Assembly: GCF_004382825.2 (NCBI RefSeq)
Contig: NZ_SDQO02000001.1
Location: forward strand, 744,001 to 808,000
Length of the DNA: 64,000 nt
Direction of reading: 5' to 3'
Source: Corynebacterium silvaticum
GTDB taxonomy: Bacteria; Actinomycetota; Actinomycetes; Mycobacteriales; Mycobacteriaceae
This document shows positions 19,113-27,517 of this stretch, piece after piece. The notes under the pieces are model-generated. The model was not told the origin of the DNA. It saw only the letters and a list, made by a program, of their open reading frames with translations, and did no database searches. How positions within the stretch are numbered: position 1 is the stretch's first letter; every line of letters begins with the position of its first letter. The position numbers and the translations under genes were made by a program.

Positions 19113-20066
19113 CTAGGAAGATCGGCCTATAATCACGCCTCCTGAAACCATAAAAGGCCAGGAAATGCCGTTTTTGGTCAGTACAGATAACGGATCGCAC
19201 TGTGGGGAGAATAATACGTCGCGCTGGGTATAGGACATCAGGTACTCGTCAAAGGGCGGGAGCTGGATTTGGAGTTGCAGAGCGGCAGTGATCTCGCTGT
19301 CTGAGACATTGTTTTGCCAGCTCCCCATAAATACGTCGGGGGAGACTTCTAATAGAGCGCCGGAGTCGACCGCTTTTCTAGCTTCACGACGCACAACGGT
19401 CTTAGGCAACGTAGACCACCATGCGCAATCGGCTATGTGATCTGGGCCGCGGGTGGAAAAATAGTTGGTTACTAACGTTTCAATGCTTGCATCCCGATTC
19501 ACGTCACAACCGGCAGTATCGGCGCGGATAAAAGTATCATGGTTACCTGTCTTAGCACCTTGGATGAGGTCGCCGGTACGGCCTAAACGGCGCATGACGT
19601 TGGACAACAGGGCAGAATCAATCCCGAGGTGGTCTCGTAGTTGCTGGCGGCTATGTGGAGTGACGCAAAGCTGTATGGTGCGTTCGAGGATCTCTGAATA
19701 TTCTTGTTCTGTTATCCCAAAGCGCTGAGCGGAAGACTCAATAGTTCCCAAACCGCGCTTGCCTATAGCGGCTACAATCCACGCGTTATCTTTGTGGAGG
19801 AAATGAAGTGTGCCGCGTTGTGACCATGTACGGATAACCTCATAATTTTTCAGGCAATCGTCCAAATGGCTTTGTATGGTGCCGGTATACAGCTCGTGCA
19901 CTCCAGTACGCACCGCCAGGCCCTGCAAACCACCGGCATAATTTTGTCCTTGAGTAGCCATCATCTGAAAAGCTGCATCCGATAGTGCCTTGGGCTGGGG
20001 ATGCGCGTCGCTTGGGCTGAGATAATGGGCAATCATTCGCCGTGCGCGGATTTCCTCATCGTGCAT
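19113..20066 (-). CDS. Winged-helix DNA-binding protein (AlkZ/YcaQ-related)
   Basis: This 317-residue protein of the winged-helix type is related to AlkZ-like glycosylases. Characteristic parts are RARRMIAHYLSP near the start, VRTGVHELYTGTIQSHLDDCL, VIRTWSQRGTLHFLHKDNAWIVAAIGKRG (the family's conserved TW..RGTLH motif) and LPPFDEYLMSYTQRD. The protein ends GGVIIGRSS, where relatives normally continue with G-x-W and about 40 more residues. The C-terminal part therefore seems missing, and the next gene starts only 19 bases on. Function in DNA repair is plausible but not proven for this branch. Start ATG at 20066. Confidence 0.72.
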   Translation of the reverse strand: MHDEEIRARRMIAHYLSPSDAHPQPKALSDAAFQMMATQGQNYAGGLQGLAVRTGVHELYTGTIQSHLDDCLKNYEVIRTWSQRGTLHFLHKDNAWIVAAIGKRGLGTIESSAQRFGITEQEYSEILERTIQLCVTPHSRQQLRDHLGIDSALLSNVMRRLGRTGDLIQGAKTGNHDTFIRADTAGCDVNRDASIETLVTNYFSTRGPDHIADCAWWSTLPKTVVRREARKAVDSGALLEVSPDVFMGSWQNNVSDSEITAALQLQIQLPPFDEYLMSYTQRDVLFSPQCDPLSVLTKNGISWPFMVSGGVIIGRSS

Positions 20067-20113
20067 AACTAGAAAGCTTACCTACTAGAATTCAGGACCG
20101 ATATTGTGCCCAG

Positions 20114-21764
20114 CTATGCGGATGAGCCTAGGCAAAGCCTTTTCCCACGCCATTTGTCAATGAGCCATTGGTCGTGGCTAACTATCACTAAAGTTCCGGC
20201 CCATTCAGAGATTGCATCTTCAAAGGCTTCGATCGTGTCGAGATCGAGGTAGTTAGTCGGCTCGTCGATGAGGAGTATAGCCGGCTGCTCAGCAACGGCA
20301 ACAGCTATCTGAGCGCGCCGTTGATTGCCCGCAGACAGTGCTGGCACCGGGGTATTCCACATGGAGGGATGAATAATTCCTGTGCCCATCTGGCCGATAC
20401 CTTCATTCCATACGGTTTCTGTGAAACCGGGATCGCCTTGCTGGGGGAAACGTTGCGGGATCAGCACTAGCCGATCATCTCGTGTAATCGTTCCGCTTGC
20501 ATCACTATGAGCCGTAGTTGGTGGAGTTCCAGCAGCAATCCAATTCACCAACGTGGATTTTCCTGCTCCATTGGGTCCTGTGATCAGCAGATGTTCCCCG
20601 TGCATGAGATCAAAGGTTACTTCTTGCAGACGGTGAGGCAGTGTCGCATTCCGTGCAGATACAGCCACTCCCGTCTGTGCTGGTGCGTCGGCAAAGTCTA
20701 GGCGCAAGTCATAAGTGCGTAGTTTGCGAACCTCCCGGTTACTTAAATCATCGAGGCGTCGGTCATCATTACGTATCCGGCGCACTGCGGTGGAAGCCGC
20801 ACGATCCGAGTAGAACTTGCGGGCCATGCCTGTCGCAGTTTTCATATGAGAACCGCCCTGAGCGATGTTTTGGCTGGTGGCTCGGTGCGCTTGAATTGAG
20901 CGTTTTTCTACCTGCTGGCTACTGTGTAGCTGCTTATGTGCTTCACGTGCCTGGGTTTTAGCAACAAGATAATCAGAGTAATTGCCCTGACATCTGTATG
21001 CACCAGGAATTGCGTCTAGCCCTGAGGCCGTCGCCAGTGCTTGCCAGGAAGCTATATCTAAGTCGTAGATGACCGTGGCTACTTTATTGATAAAGGCACG
21101 GTCATGGCTCGCTAAGATCACTGGGCCGGACCAGTCCATAAGCATCCGCACTAAAAAGTTACTGCCATCCTTATCAAGGTGATTTGTTGGCTCATCGAGC
21201 ACCAAAACGTCTGGTCGCGACACCAACAACGCAGTTAGCTCAAGACGCACGCGCTGGCCTGGCGACAATGAGCTAAGGTGCCGTGATCGTCCAGCACTGG
21301 CTAGCTGTGGAAGCCCCAAGCCAGCAAGAGTTTCATCGATACGTGCATCGATTGACCACACATCTGGAGAGCTCATCTGGGTGAGCAAAGAGTCATATTC
21401 GCTTGCTAGCGTTGGGGTCATTGGGGGAGCTGGCTAGACCAGTGGTCACCTCGTCAAACCGCGATGAAAGAGCATAAAGGCCAGATAGCGCATGGTTGAA
21501 GAAGTCTTCGACGGTGGTGTGTTGCGTAGCGACCTTGAAGTTAAACGCATGTGACCGGCTGGCATCATGTGCCGGGTGCATAATGATGTTCCCGTTATCT
21601 GGAGTGATGTCTCCAGTGATGAGTCTGAGGAGGGTCGTTTTCCCGCAGCCGTTAGGCCCTACGAGGCAGGCGCGCTCGCCAGCGCCGATATGCAAAGAAA
21701 TATGGTTAAGAAGTGGACGTGAGTTATACGCAAAAGTGACGTCGGTGAGTTCGACAGAAGTCAT
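20114..21764 (-). pseudogene. ABC-F ATPase, split by one frameshift
   Basis: ABC-F proteins are soluble twin-ATPase factors that act on the ribosome, including in antibiotic protection. The start is ATG at 21764 (GGAG 7 bases upstream; MTSVELTDVTFAY). The first cassette has GPNGCGKTTLLRL, LSPGQRVRLEL and LVLDEPTNHLD. The long linker contains the ABC-F coiled coil. The second cassette has GPNGAGKSTLVNW, LSAGNQRRAQIAV and LLIDEPTNYLDLD. The frame breaks at a run of five C (plus-strand G at 21423-21427); removing one C joins TTGLASSP to MTPTLASEYDS. If translated as two pieces, the Walker A and Walker B of the first cassette would be separated. Confidence 0.85.
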
Positions 21765-21975
21765 AGTTGATCTCCAAGAGCAGGGCAACGGTGTAAACGT
21801 CTCAGCTCAGCTGAGTAGAGATCAAATCAACATCGGAACGATAACCTCACACATTCGTTTTTATTCGACTTAAAGTGGATGAACCTAGCTTAGCCGCAAT
21901 ATACCTACATACCTACGGCGCTGCCATGCGGGATCTTGCTCGGGGAGATGAGCAACAGGGAAAATAGTAAAGAAA

Positions 21976-22015
21976 AACGGAGGTAACAATCTCTTTCGAT
22001 TTTGTTACCTCCGTT
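21976..22015 (-). terminator. Terminator of the tRNA-Leu gene
   Basis: A perfect 14-base inverted repeat, AACGGAGGTAACAA (21976-21989) and TTGTTACCTCCGTT (22002-22015), is followed on the minus strand by TTTTCTTTACTATTTT. It sits about 20 bases past the 3' end of the tRNA. Confidence 0.9.
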
Positions 22016-22034
22016 AATACACATTAACTATTTG

Positions 22035-22120
22035 TGCCCGAGGGGGGACTTGAACCCCCACGTCCGTTAGTAGGACACTAGCACCTCAAGCTAGCGCGTC
22101 TGCCATTCCGCCACCCGGGC
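22035..22120 (-). tRNA. tRNA-Leu (anticodon GAG)
   Basis: The 86-base minus-strand sequence starts GCCCGGGTGGCGGAATGG and ends with the T-arm GGGGTTCAAGTCCCCC and CTCGGGC plus discriminator A. The acceptor stem pairs over 7 positions (one G-T). The anticodon stem CTAGC/GCTAG encloses the loop TTGAGGT, giving anticodon GAG (reads CUC and CUU). The long variable arm (GTCC/GGAC) is typical of class II leucine tRNAs. CCA is not encoded. Confidence 0.96.
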
Positions 22121-22542
22121 CGGGTAGTGCTTCCAGCCGCTTGGCTGTTGACTCGCTTAACTATATGAGCGACTCAATAGATAGGCAAATCGGCAGGTCA
22201 CAATGGGTAAAAACATTTAAATGCATATACGTTGGCTTCTTCTACGTCACCGATCCGGTTATGCGGCGCGTCATCTTGAGCACCGTCGTTGCCATTGCTC
22301 TGCACGGTTATTGTGAATGATTGCACGGAAGGAAAATATTGTGCGTAAACAAAGCCATCTATGCCGAACCCAAGCTATCCGCGATCTAGATCACAACACA
22401 ATGGGGTCAAAAATCCGTACAGTCGAACCCATAAAACCATTGCACCGGCAATATATACAGCAACATGAACAAACGGTGCTGTCGCTTACGTGAGGGTCTG
22501 TGAGCGATGCGATCAGCTTTCTATCTGCGAAAGGTTGAGTCT
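22121..22542 (+). promoter_or_regulatory. Control region of the dhaKLM operon
   Basis: This 420-base gap lies between the tRNA and dhaK. It has no convincing reading frame. TGTGAATGATTGCACG at 22312-22327 matches the Crp/GlxR pattern TGTGA-N6-TCACA at 8 of 10 fixed positions, about 215 bases upstream of dhaK. No terminator-like or riboswitch-like structure stood out. Confidence 0.4.
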
Positions 22543-23544
22543 ATGAAAAAGCTTGCTAATGATCCGCGAAAGGTTGTTCAAGAAGCCATCGATGGATTTG
22601 CTGCCGCCCACAAAGACATAGTTTCGGCACACAGTGATCCTCTATACATCACGCGTGCTCAGCTAAAACAAGAAGGAAAAGTAGCTCTTATATCTGGTGG
22701 CGGTTCTGGCCACGAGCCCCTGCATTCCGGTTTTGTCGGAGAAGGAATGCTCGATGCCGCGATACCGGGACCAGTTTTTACTTCTCCAACGCCAGATCCC
22801 ATCGTGGAGGCCACAAAGGCAGTCAATCGAGGGGCAGGTGTGGTGTACATCGTCAAGAACTACACAGGCGACGTTTTGAACTTTGATACGGCCGCAGAAC
22901 TAGCAGAGCTTGAAGGCATAGAGGTGGTCCAAGTAATCGTGGACGACGACGTAGCTGTTGAGGATTCTCTCTACACAGCGGGTCGTCGTGGGGTAGCCGG
23001 AACCATGTTGGTGGAAAAGCTTGCTGGAGCAACAGCTGAACGCGGGGATTCATTGGAAGAAGTCGCCGCTGTGGCTAAAAAAGCAGTAGAAAATGTTGCT
23101 TCAATGGGGGTTGCACTGTCGGCCTGCACGGTCCCTCACGTAGGAAAACCGTCGTTTGATCTTGAAGAAAACGAGATTGAGATCGGAATCGGCATTCATG
23201 GGGAGCCCGGTCGACGAAAAGTTCCGATGAGCGATGCCGACTCAATCACCGACCAACTTATAGACCCCATTGTCCACGATCTTCAGCTCCTCCGCGGAGA
23301 ACGCGTTATCGCCTTGGTCAATGGCATGGGAGGGACTCCTTCGTCGGAGCTTTATGTTGTCTACAGGCGGGTTCAAGAACGTCTGGATGAAGCTGGAATC
23401 GTTGTAGAACGCGCGCTCGTGGGCAACTATGTGACGAGTCTTGATATGCAAGGCGCATCGGTCACCTTGATGAGGGTTGATGAGGAAGCATTAAAGCTTT
23501 TCGACGCCCCCGTTAATACCGTTGCTTATCGTAAAGGAATATAA
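22543..23544 (+). CDS. dhaK: Dihydroxyacetone kinase subunit DhaK
   Basis: DhaK binds dihydroxyacetone covalently through a histidine and presents it for phosphorylation by DhaL. The 333-residue protein shows LISGGGSGHEPLHSGFVG, the substrate hinge GVVYIVKNYTGDVLNF and EIGIGIHGEPGRR, where His219 is the predicted covalent ligand. The start is ATG at 22543 (MKKLANDPRKVV), since the 12 codons before it do not resemble the family. It is the first gene of a tight dhaK-dhaL-dhaM operon, with dhaL 2 bases after the stop. Confidence 0.96.
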   Translation: MKKLANDPRKVVQEAIDGFAAAHKDIVSAHSDPLYITRAQLKQEGKVALISGGGSGHEPLHSGFVGEGMLDAAIPGPVFTSPTPDPIVEATKAVNRGAGVVYIVKNYTGDVLNFDTAAELAELEGIEVVQVIVDDDVAVEDSLYTAGRRGVAGTMLVEKLAGATAERGDSLEEVAAVAKKAVENVASMGVALSACTVPHVGKPSFDLEENEIEIGIGIHGEPGRRKVPMSDADSITDQLIDPIVHDLQLLRGERVIALVNGMGGTPSSELYVVYRRVQERLDEAGIVVERALVGNYVTSLDMQGASVTLMRVDEEALKLFDAPVNTVAYRKGI

Positions 23545-23546
23545 CC

Positions 23547-24194
23547 ATGGATTTCCTCACTGTTGATTGGGCCAGCGATTGGATTAACCGATGCGCCATC
23601 GCAGCAAAGGAACACCGCGACGAGTTGATAGAGCTTGATCGCGCTATCGGTGATGCGGACCATGGGGAAAATGTCGATCGTGGTTTTAGTGCTGTCCTGG
23701 AGAAGCTAGACGGTCAGGAGGTGACAACGCCTTCTGAGGTTCTCAAAATCACCGCAGCGACACTCATTTCTACCGTCGGGGGAGCTTCAGGGCCGCTGCT
23801 TGGAACCGCTTTTCTGAGAGCGTCGAAAGCGATTAAAGGAAAAGAGAAACTAGATGCTGAAGCCATAGCTGGCCTTATCGACGGTGCTTTGGAAGGCGTC
23901 ACAGCTCGCGGCAAGGCCACCACAGGGGAGAAGACCATGGTCGATGCATGGAGTCCCGCCGCCAGCGCCGCAAGAGACGCAGTGAATAACGGCGCTACAG
24001 CTGCTGAGGTGCTTGTTCGTGCAGCTGAATCTGCCGAGCAAGGAGCCGAATCGACTATCCCCATGATCGCTACCAAAGGTCGGGCCTCCTACCTAGGCGA
24101 ACGCTCTGCAGGGCACAAAGATCCCGGCGCGACGTCTTCCGCATTATTCCTCAGAGCCGCAGCGGATGCTGCAAAGGAGTCAGCAGCTTCATGA
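23547..24194 (+). CDS. dhaL: Dihydroxyacetone kinase ADP-binding subunit DhaL
   Basis: DhaL carries a tightly bound ADP that is re-phosphorylated in place by DhaM. The 215-residue protein has the Mg-binding aspartate motif IGDADHGENVDRGF and the nucleotide-site sequences VGGASGPLLGTAFLRA, GEKTMVDAW and GRASYLGERSAGHKDPGATSSAL. These are characteristic of PTS-type DhaL rather than the ATP-dependent kinase. The start ATG at 23547 follows the dhaK stop directly, and the end overlaps the dhaM start by 4 bases (ATGA). Confidence 0.96.
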   Translation: MDFLTVDWASDWINRCAIAAKEHRDELIELDRAIGDADHGENVDRGFSAVLEKLDGQEVTTPSEVLKITAATLISTVGGASGPLLGTAFLRASKAIKGKEKLDAEAIAGLIDGALEGVTARGKATTGEKTMVDAWSPAASAARDAVNNGATAAEVLVRAAESAEQGAESTIPMIATKGRASYLGERSAGHKDPGATSSALFLRAAADAAKESAAS

Positions 24195-24868
24195 GCAAAC
24201 AAAAAGTGGGGCTTGTCCTTGTCTCCCATTCGTCCTCGTTAGCGGCGGGACTTTGCGAACTTGCCCAGCAAATGGCTACTGACGTGGCTATTGTTCCGGC
24301 AGGCGGGCGCGACAATGGCGGAATAGGTACTTCCTATGACCTAGTGGAAAGCTCAGTCGATGGACTTTTAGATAAGGGGCTTGAGGTTCTTATCCTCACT
24401 GACTTGGGTTCGGCAACGATGACGGTAGAGACCCTATTAGACTTTTACGATGATCAGCCCGTGGCTTTTGCCAACGTCCCCTTTGTAGAAGGCACAGTTG
24501 CCGCTGCGACTGCAGCACAACAGGGTGATTCTTTGTATGCGGTCATCAAGGCTGCCGCCTCTGCGGTTTCCTTGTTTGCACCGGAGCCTGTTACGTCTGT
24601 TGAAGAGCCAATACCATCTGGAGAATACGGGCGTCGGGTTACTGTGGTTGATGCAGCAGGCTTGCATGCACGCCCCGCTTCTATCATTTCTGAGATCGCA
24701 TCGGAGGCCGAGGGAAGCATACACGTGAACGGGGCAGACGCTGCGTCCTCTTTGCTGCTTATGTCCCTTGGTATCCGTCAAGGTGAAACTGTCACGGTTT
24801 CAGGTTCTCCTACGGATCGCGCGTTTATCGATGCTATTGCAGAAGCCATAGAACGAGGACTGGACTAA
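24191..24868 (+). CDS. dhaM: DhaM phosphotransferase, EIIA-HPr two-domain form
   Basis: DhaM passes phosphate from the PTS to the ADP on DhaL. Residues 1-130 form the EIIA(Man)-like domain with the active histidine at residue 13 (LVSHSSSLA) and GGIGTS. After a short linker (PEPVTSVEEPIPSG), residues 147-225 form an HPr domain with the active histidine at 159 (GLHARPA) and the SSLLLMSLGIRQG segment. There is no third, enzyme-I-like domain as in the E. coli protein, so phosphate must come from free EI. The start overlaps dhaL by 4 bases, implying coupled translation. Confidence 0.93.
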   Translation: MSKQKVGLVLVSHSSSLAAGLCELAQQMATDVAIVPAGGRDNGGIGTSYDLVESSVDGLLDKGLEVLILTDLGSATMTVETLLDFYDDQPVAFANVPFVEGTVAAATAAQQGDSLYAVIKAAASAVSLFAPEPVTSVEEPIPSGEYGRRVTVVDAAGLHARPASIISEIASEAEGSIHVNGADAASSLLLMSLGIRQGETVTVSGSPTDRAFIDAIAEAIERGLD

Positions 24869-24877
24869 AAAATTCAG

Positions 24878-24890
24878 GCTTGTCGACGCC
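24878..24890 (+). repeat. Dispersed 13-base word GCTTNTCGACGCC, intergenic copy
   Basis: This is one of eight exact matches seen in the window. It lies just after the dhaM stop, outside any gene, so codon usage cannot explain it. Other plus-strand copies start at 3582, 12874, 23496 and 30791. Minus-strand copies lie at 11505-11517, 12776-12788 and 58445-58457. Confidence 0.5.
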
Positions 24891-24973
24891 ACCGGGGTAC
24901 GCAGGGGCTATCTCAACTATAAAAGAGACAGTTTTCATAGCCGTGGGACATATGTTCAGGTAAAAATGACCAC

Positions 24974-25510
24974 ATGAGTACCTACGCAGATCCACGTTTC
25001 CCCGGTCCTGACCCCTACGCTCCTTTAAAAGATCTTCCATCTTTTCCTCTGAGCTCCACGTCCTTTGGCGAGGGGGAAAAGATCCCGGAGATTCATGTGG
25101 CAGAAGCAGGACTATCGCCGCAGTTCTCATGGTCAGATGTCCCTGAAGGTACAAAATCACTGGCTATCACGTGTTTTGACCCTGATGCCCCCACGGCTTC
25201 AGGGTTTTGGCACTGGGCTGTTTTTAATATTCCGGTTACTGTTAGCAAGCTTGCTCAGGGTGCGGGAGATGAGACCCTTGGGGGCATCGAAAGCGTGATA
25301 ACGCTCAAAGGCGATTCTGGTATCCGCGGCTACTATGGCCCTAATCCTCCCGCGGGTCACGGCCCACATCGTTATCTTTTTGCCGTGCACGCGGTAGATG
25401 TAGAAACCCTCGATATTCCAGCCGACGCGACACCGACTGTTCTCGGCTTTAACCTGTATTTCCACTCACTTGCTCGCTCGGTGTACTGGGGTTGGTACGA
25501 GAATGTCTAA
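24974..25510 (+). CDS. YbhB/YbcL-type PEBP-like protein
   Basis: This 178-residue protein of the phosphatidylethanolamine-binding/Raf-kinase-inhibitor family is the probable orthologue of Rv2140c. The family signature is clear: LSPQFSWSDVPEGTKSLAITCFDPDAPTASGFWHWAVFNIP (DPDAP and HW motifs), then GYYGPNPPAGHGPHRYLFAVHAVD (the GPxPPxGHGPHRY motif lining the anion pocket). No signal peptide is seen, so it is cytosolic. The physiological ligand is unknown. Start ATG at 24974. It overlaps the following membrane-protein gene by 8 bases, so the two are probably co-expressed. Confidence 0.92.
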   Translation: MSTYADPRFPGPDPYAPLKDLPSFPLSSTSFGEGEKIPEIHVAEAGLSPQFSWSDVPEGTKSLAITCFDPDAPTASGFWHWAVFNIPVTVSKLAQGAGDETLGGIESVITLKGDSGIRGYYGPNPPAGHGPHRYLFAVHAVDVETLDIPADATPTVLGFNLYFHSLARSVYWGWYENV

Positions 25511-25895
25511 GGCATCAGCAGCTCAGCCCTCACATTCTACAATTCCGGTGGGGATAAGAGTCGGTGGCGCCTTTGTTGCCATTGCATTCGTCTTATTTAT
25601 CTTTACGTTCGTTCAAGTAGCGACCGTTGGATGGATGCAACCTGTTGCGGTGACTGCCCGATTTCTTTTCATCGTTATCGCAGCAGGAGTCTTTGGTGGA
25701 TTTGCCACGATTCGGAAAGACCAGGCTGCATCGCGTCTCCAGGTAGGGGCGCTCATCGTGGCGTTGGCACTTGTAGTCGCTGGCCGATTTTTAAGCCCTG
25801 AACCGATAGTTGTGTGGCAGCAGTACTGGCTGCCTATTTACGGGACCTTAGCGCTTGTGTTTGGGCTTGTTGCTAGGCAAGCTGCCATAAAGTAA
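25503..25895 (+). CDS. Small four-helix membrane protein, unknown function
   Basis: The 130-residue product has four predicted transmembrane segments (VGGAFVAIAFVLFIFTFVQV; AVTARFLFIVIAAGVFGGF; LQVGALIVALALVVAGRFL; YWLPIYGTLALVFGLVAR). The start ATG at 25503 overlaps the end of the PEBP-like gene. I do not recognise a family. A weak hairpin with a following T-run lies just after the stop (about 25895-25920). Confidence 0.7.
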   Translation: MSKASAAQPSHSTIPVGIRVGGAFVAIAFVLFIFTFVQVATVGWMQPVAVTARFLFIVIAAGVFGGFATIRKDQAASRLQVGALIVALALVVAGRFLSPEPIVVWQQYWLPIYGTLALVFGLVARQAAIK

Positions 25896-26102
25896 AAGGC
25901 TCTCGCCTCTTTCTCCGTTTTTATTCGTACAGTCCATCAATCTGGGGGAGGGAAAACGAAAGATTAGTTTCTTTTTCTATTCCTCCATGGAAAAACACTG
26001 CGTCAGTATTAATACTTAGTTATCATTCCACTAATAGGCAGAATAACGTCGTGTTTTACTGCTATGTGCCATTTGCCACGGACAACGCGAAGGGTCAGAC
26101 TG

Positions 26103-26336
26103 ATGCGAGGGCGAACAATCGCAGGAATCCTCTGCGAAATTGTGAGTGGGATTATGCTTGTTGGTGCGTGGTGGTTCAAGAAAGCTACTGCTCACGACTT
26201 CACCGAAAATAACGGCCCTATGGTGTTGTGTATAGGGGCGTTATTTTTTGCGATATCTGGTGCCGTCTTTTTGGCGACGGGGCGTTTTAAAAAACGCCGC
26301 CGCCGAGGAGTGATTACTACTGTCGACTATGAATAG
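26103..26336 (+). CDS. Small two-helix membrane protein, unknown function
   Basis: The 77-residue product starts at ATG 26103 (MRGRTIAGILCEIVSG). It has two hydrophobic segments (IAGILCEIVSGIMLVGAWWF and MVLCIGALFFAISGAVFLATG) and a strongly basic stretch (RFKKRRRRG) before the end. The basic cluster points inward by the positive-inside rule. It converges on pyrD with 27 bases between stops. No family was recognised. Confidence 0.6.
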   Translation: MRGRTIAGILCEIVSGIMLVGAWWFKKATAHDFTENNGPMVLCIGALFFAISGAVFLATGRFKKRRRRGVITTVDYE

Positions 26337-26363
26337 CCCAACGGTTGGAAAGTGCTCCGTGTT

Positions 26364-27476
26364 TTAGTCAAGAGTCCACGGAAGTTCTGAACCAACGGCT
26401 TCCGCAATATTGTTTAACCCATGCGCGCGCAATTGGGCGGCTATTCCAAGGTGGATATCCCTGATCCAATCGGGGCCACCGTAGATAAGTCCGGTATAGC
26501 CTTGCAGCAAGGTTGCCCCTGCAGCAATTCTTTCCCAAGCTTGTTGGGGCGTTGCTATACCGCCAACGCCGATTAATACTAGGTCTTTTCCGACTCGGGT
26601 GTAGAGCTGACGGAGCACTTCCAGTGAGCGCTCTGCCAGAGGTGCACCAGAAATGCCACCTGCACCCATATCTTCAACAGCGCGTGCTGGAGTGACAAGG
26701 CCTTCTCTAGTGAGCGTAGTATTTGTTGCTACGATTCCGTCAAGGCCTAGCTCAACAGCAAGATCTACGACGGCATCAATATCGTCGGCATCGAGGTCCG
26801 GTGCGATCTTCACTAGCACAGGGGTCGAGGTCGCTTCCTGCACGGCCTTTAAGATGGGACGAAGTGAATCGACGGCCTGCAAATCCCTTAACCCTGGTGT
26901 ATTAGGAGAGGACACGTTGACCACAAGATAATCTGCGAGATCACCGAGCAAGGCTGCAGACCTGCGGTAATCGTCGACCGCTTTGTCCGCCGGCACCACT
27001 TTAGTTTTGCCAATATTAATGCCGATAACATCGTCAGAAGTACGACGGCGTAGATTGCCGGCTACCTGAGCAGCACCAGCGTTGTTAAAACCCATGCGGT
27101 TGAGGATGGCTTTGTCTGCGGGAAGCCGGAAAAGTCGTGGCGTAGGGTTTCCTGGCTGCGGGGATGCCGTTACAGTTCCCAACTCTGCATATCCAAATCC
27201 TACAGCTGCCCATGCATCGGGAGCATCTCCGTCTTTGTCAAAGCCCGCAGCAAGGCCTAAGGGACGAGGGAACACGGTACCAAAGACTTCCTGCGACAGT
27301 ATGGGATCGTCAACGGCTACAATTTTGCCCAGAGCGGTGTTGATAGGACCGGCTACCTGTAGAACATTCATTCCCTTGCTGATGATGCCATGGATGCGCT
27401 CCGGGGACATCGTGAACATTCCTTTGAGCGCGAGGTTGTACATTTTCGTACGGAGGGGATGCTGGGGGATCGACAT
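26364..27476 (-). CDS. pyrD: Dihydroorotate dehydrogenase, quinone-dependent (class 2)
   Basis: PyrD oxidises dihydroorotate to orotate in pyrimidine synthesis and passes electrons to the membrane quinone pool. The 370-residue protein has the N-terminal amphipathic helices of class 2 enzymes ([19 protein letters not shown]). The FMN and active-site motifs are [34 protein letters not shown] (catalytic Ser in the SSPNT loop), [16 protein letters not shown] and GVGGI. Start ATG at 27476. It lies 41 bases after the LppL lipoprotein gene on the same strand, the Rv2138-Rv2139 arrangement. Confidence 0.96.
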   Translation of the reverse strand: MSIPQHPLRTKMYNLALKGMFTMSPERIHGIISKGMNVLQVAGPINTALGKIVAVDDPILSQEVFGTVFPRPLGLAAGFDKDGDAPDAWAAVGFGYAELGTVTASPQPGNPTPRLFRLPADKAILNRMGFNNAGAAQVAGNLRRRTSDDVIGINIGKTKVVPADKAVDDYRRSAALLGDLADYLVVNVSSPNTPGLRDLQAVDSLRPILKAVQEATSTPVLVKIAPDLDADDIDAVVDLAVELGLDGIVATNTTLTREGLVTPARAVEDMGAGGISGAPLAERSLEVLRQLYTRVGKDLVLIGVGGIATPQQAWERIAAGATLLQGYTGLIYGGPDWIRDIHLGIAAQLRAHGLNNIAEAVGSELPWTLD

Positions 27477-27517
27477 GGATCAAATGAGCTTTCTTTTGGT
27501 CAAGAGGGGATGAAAAC

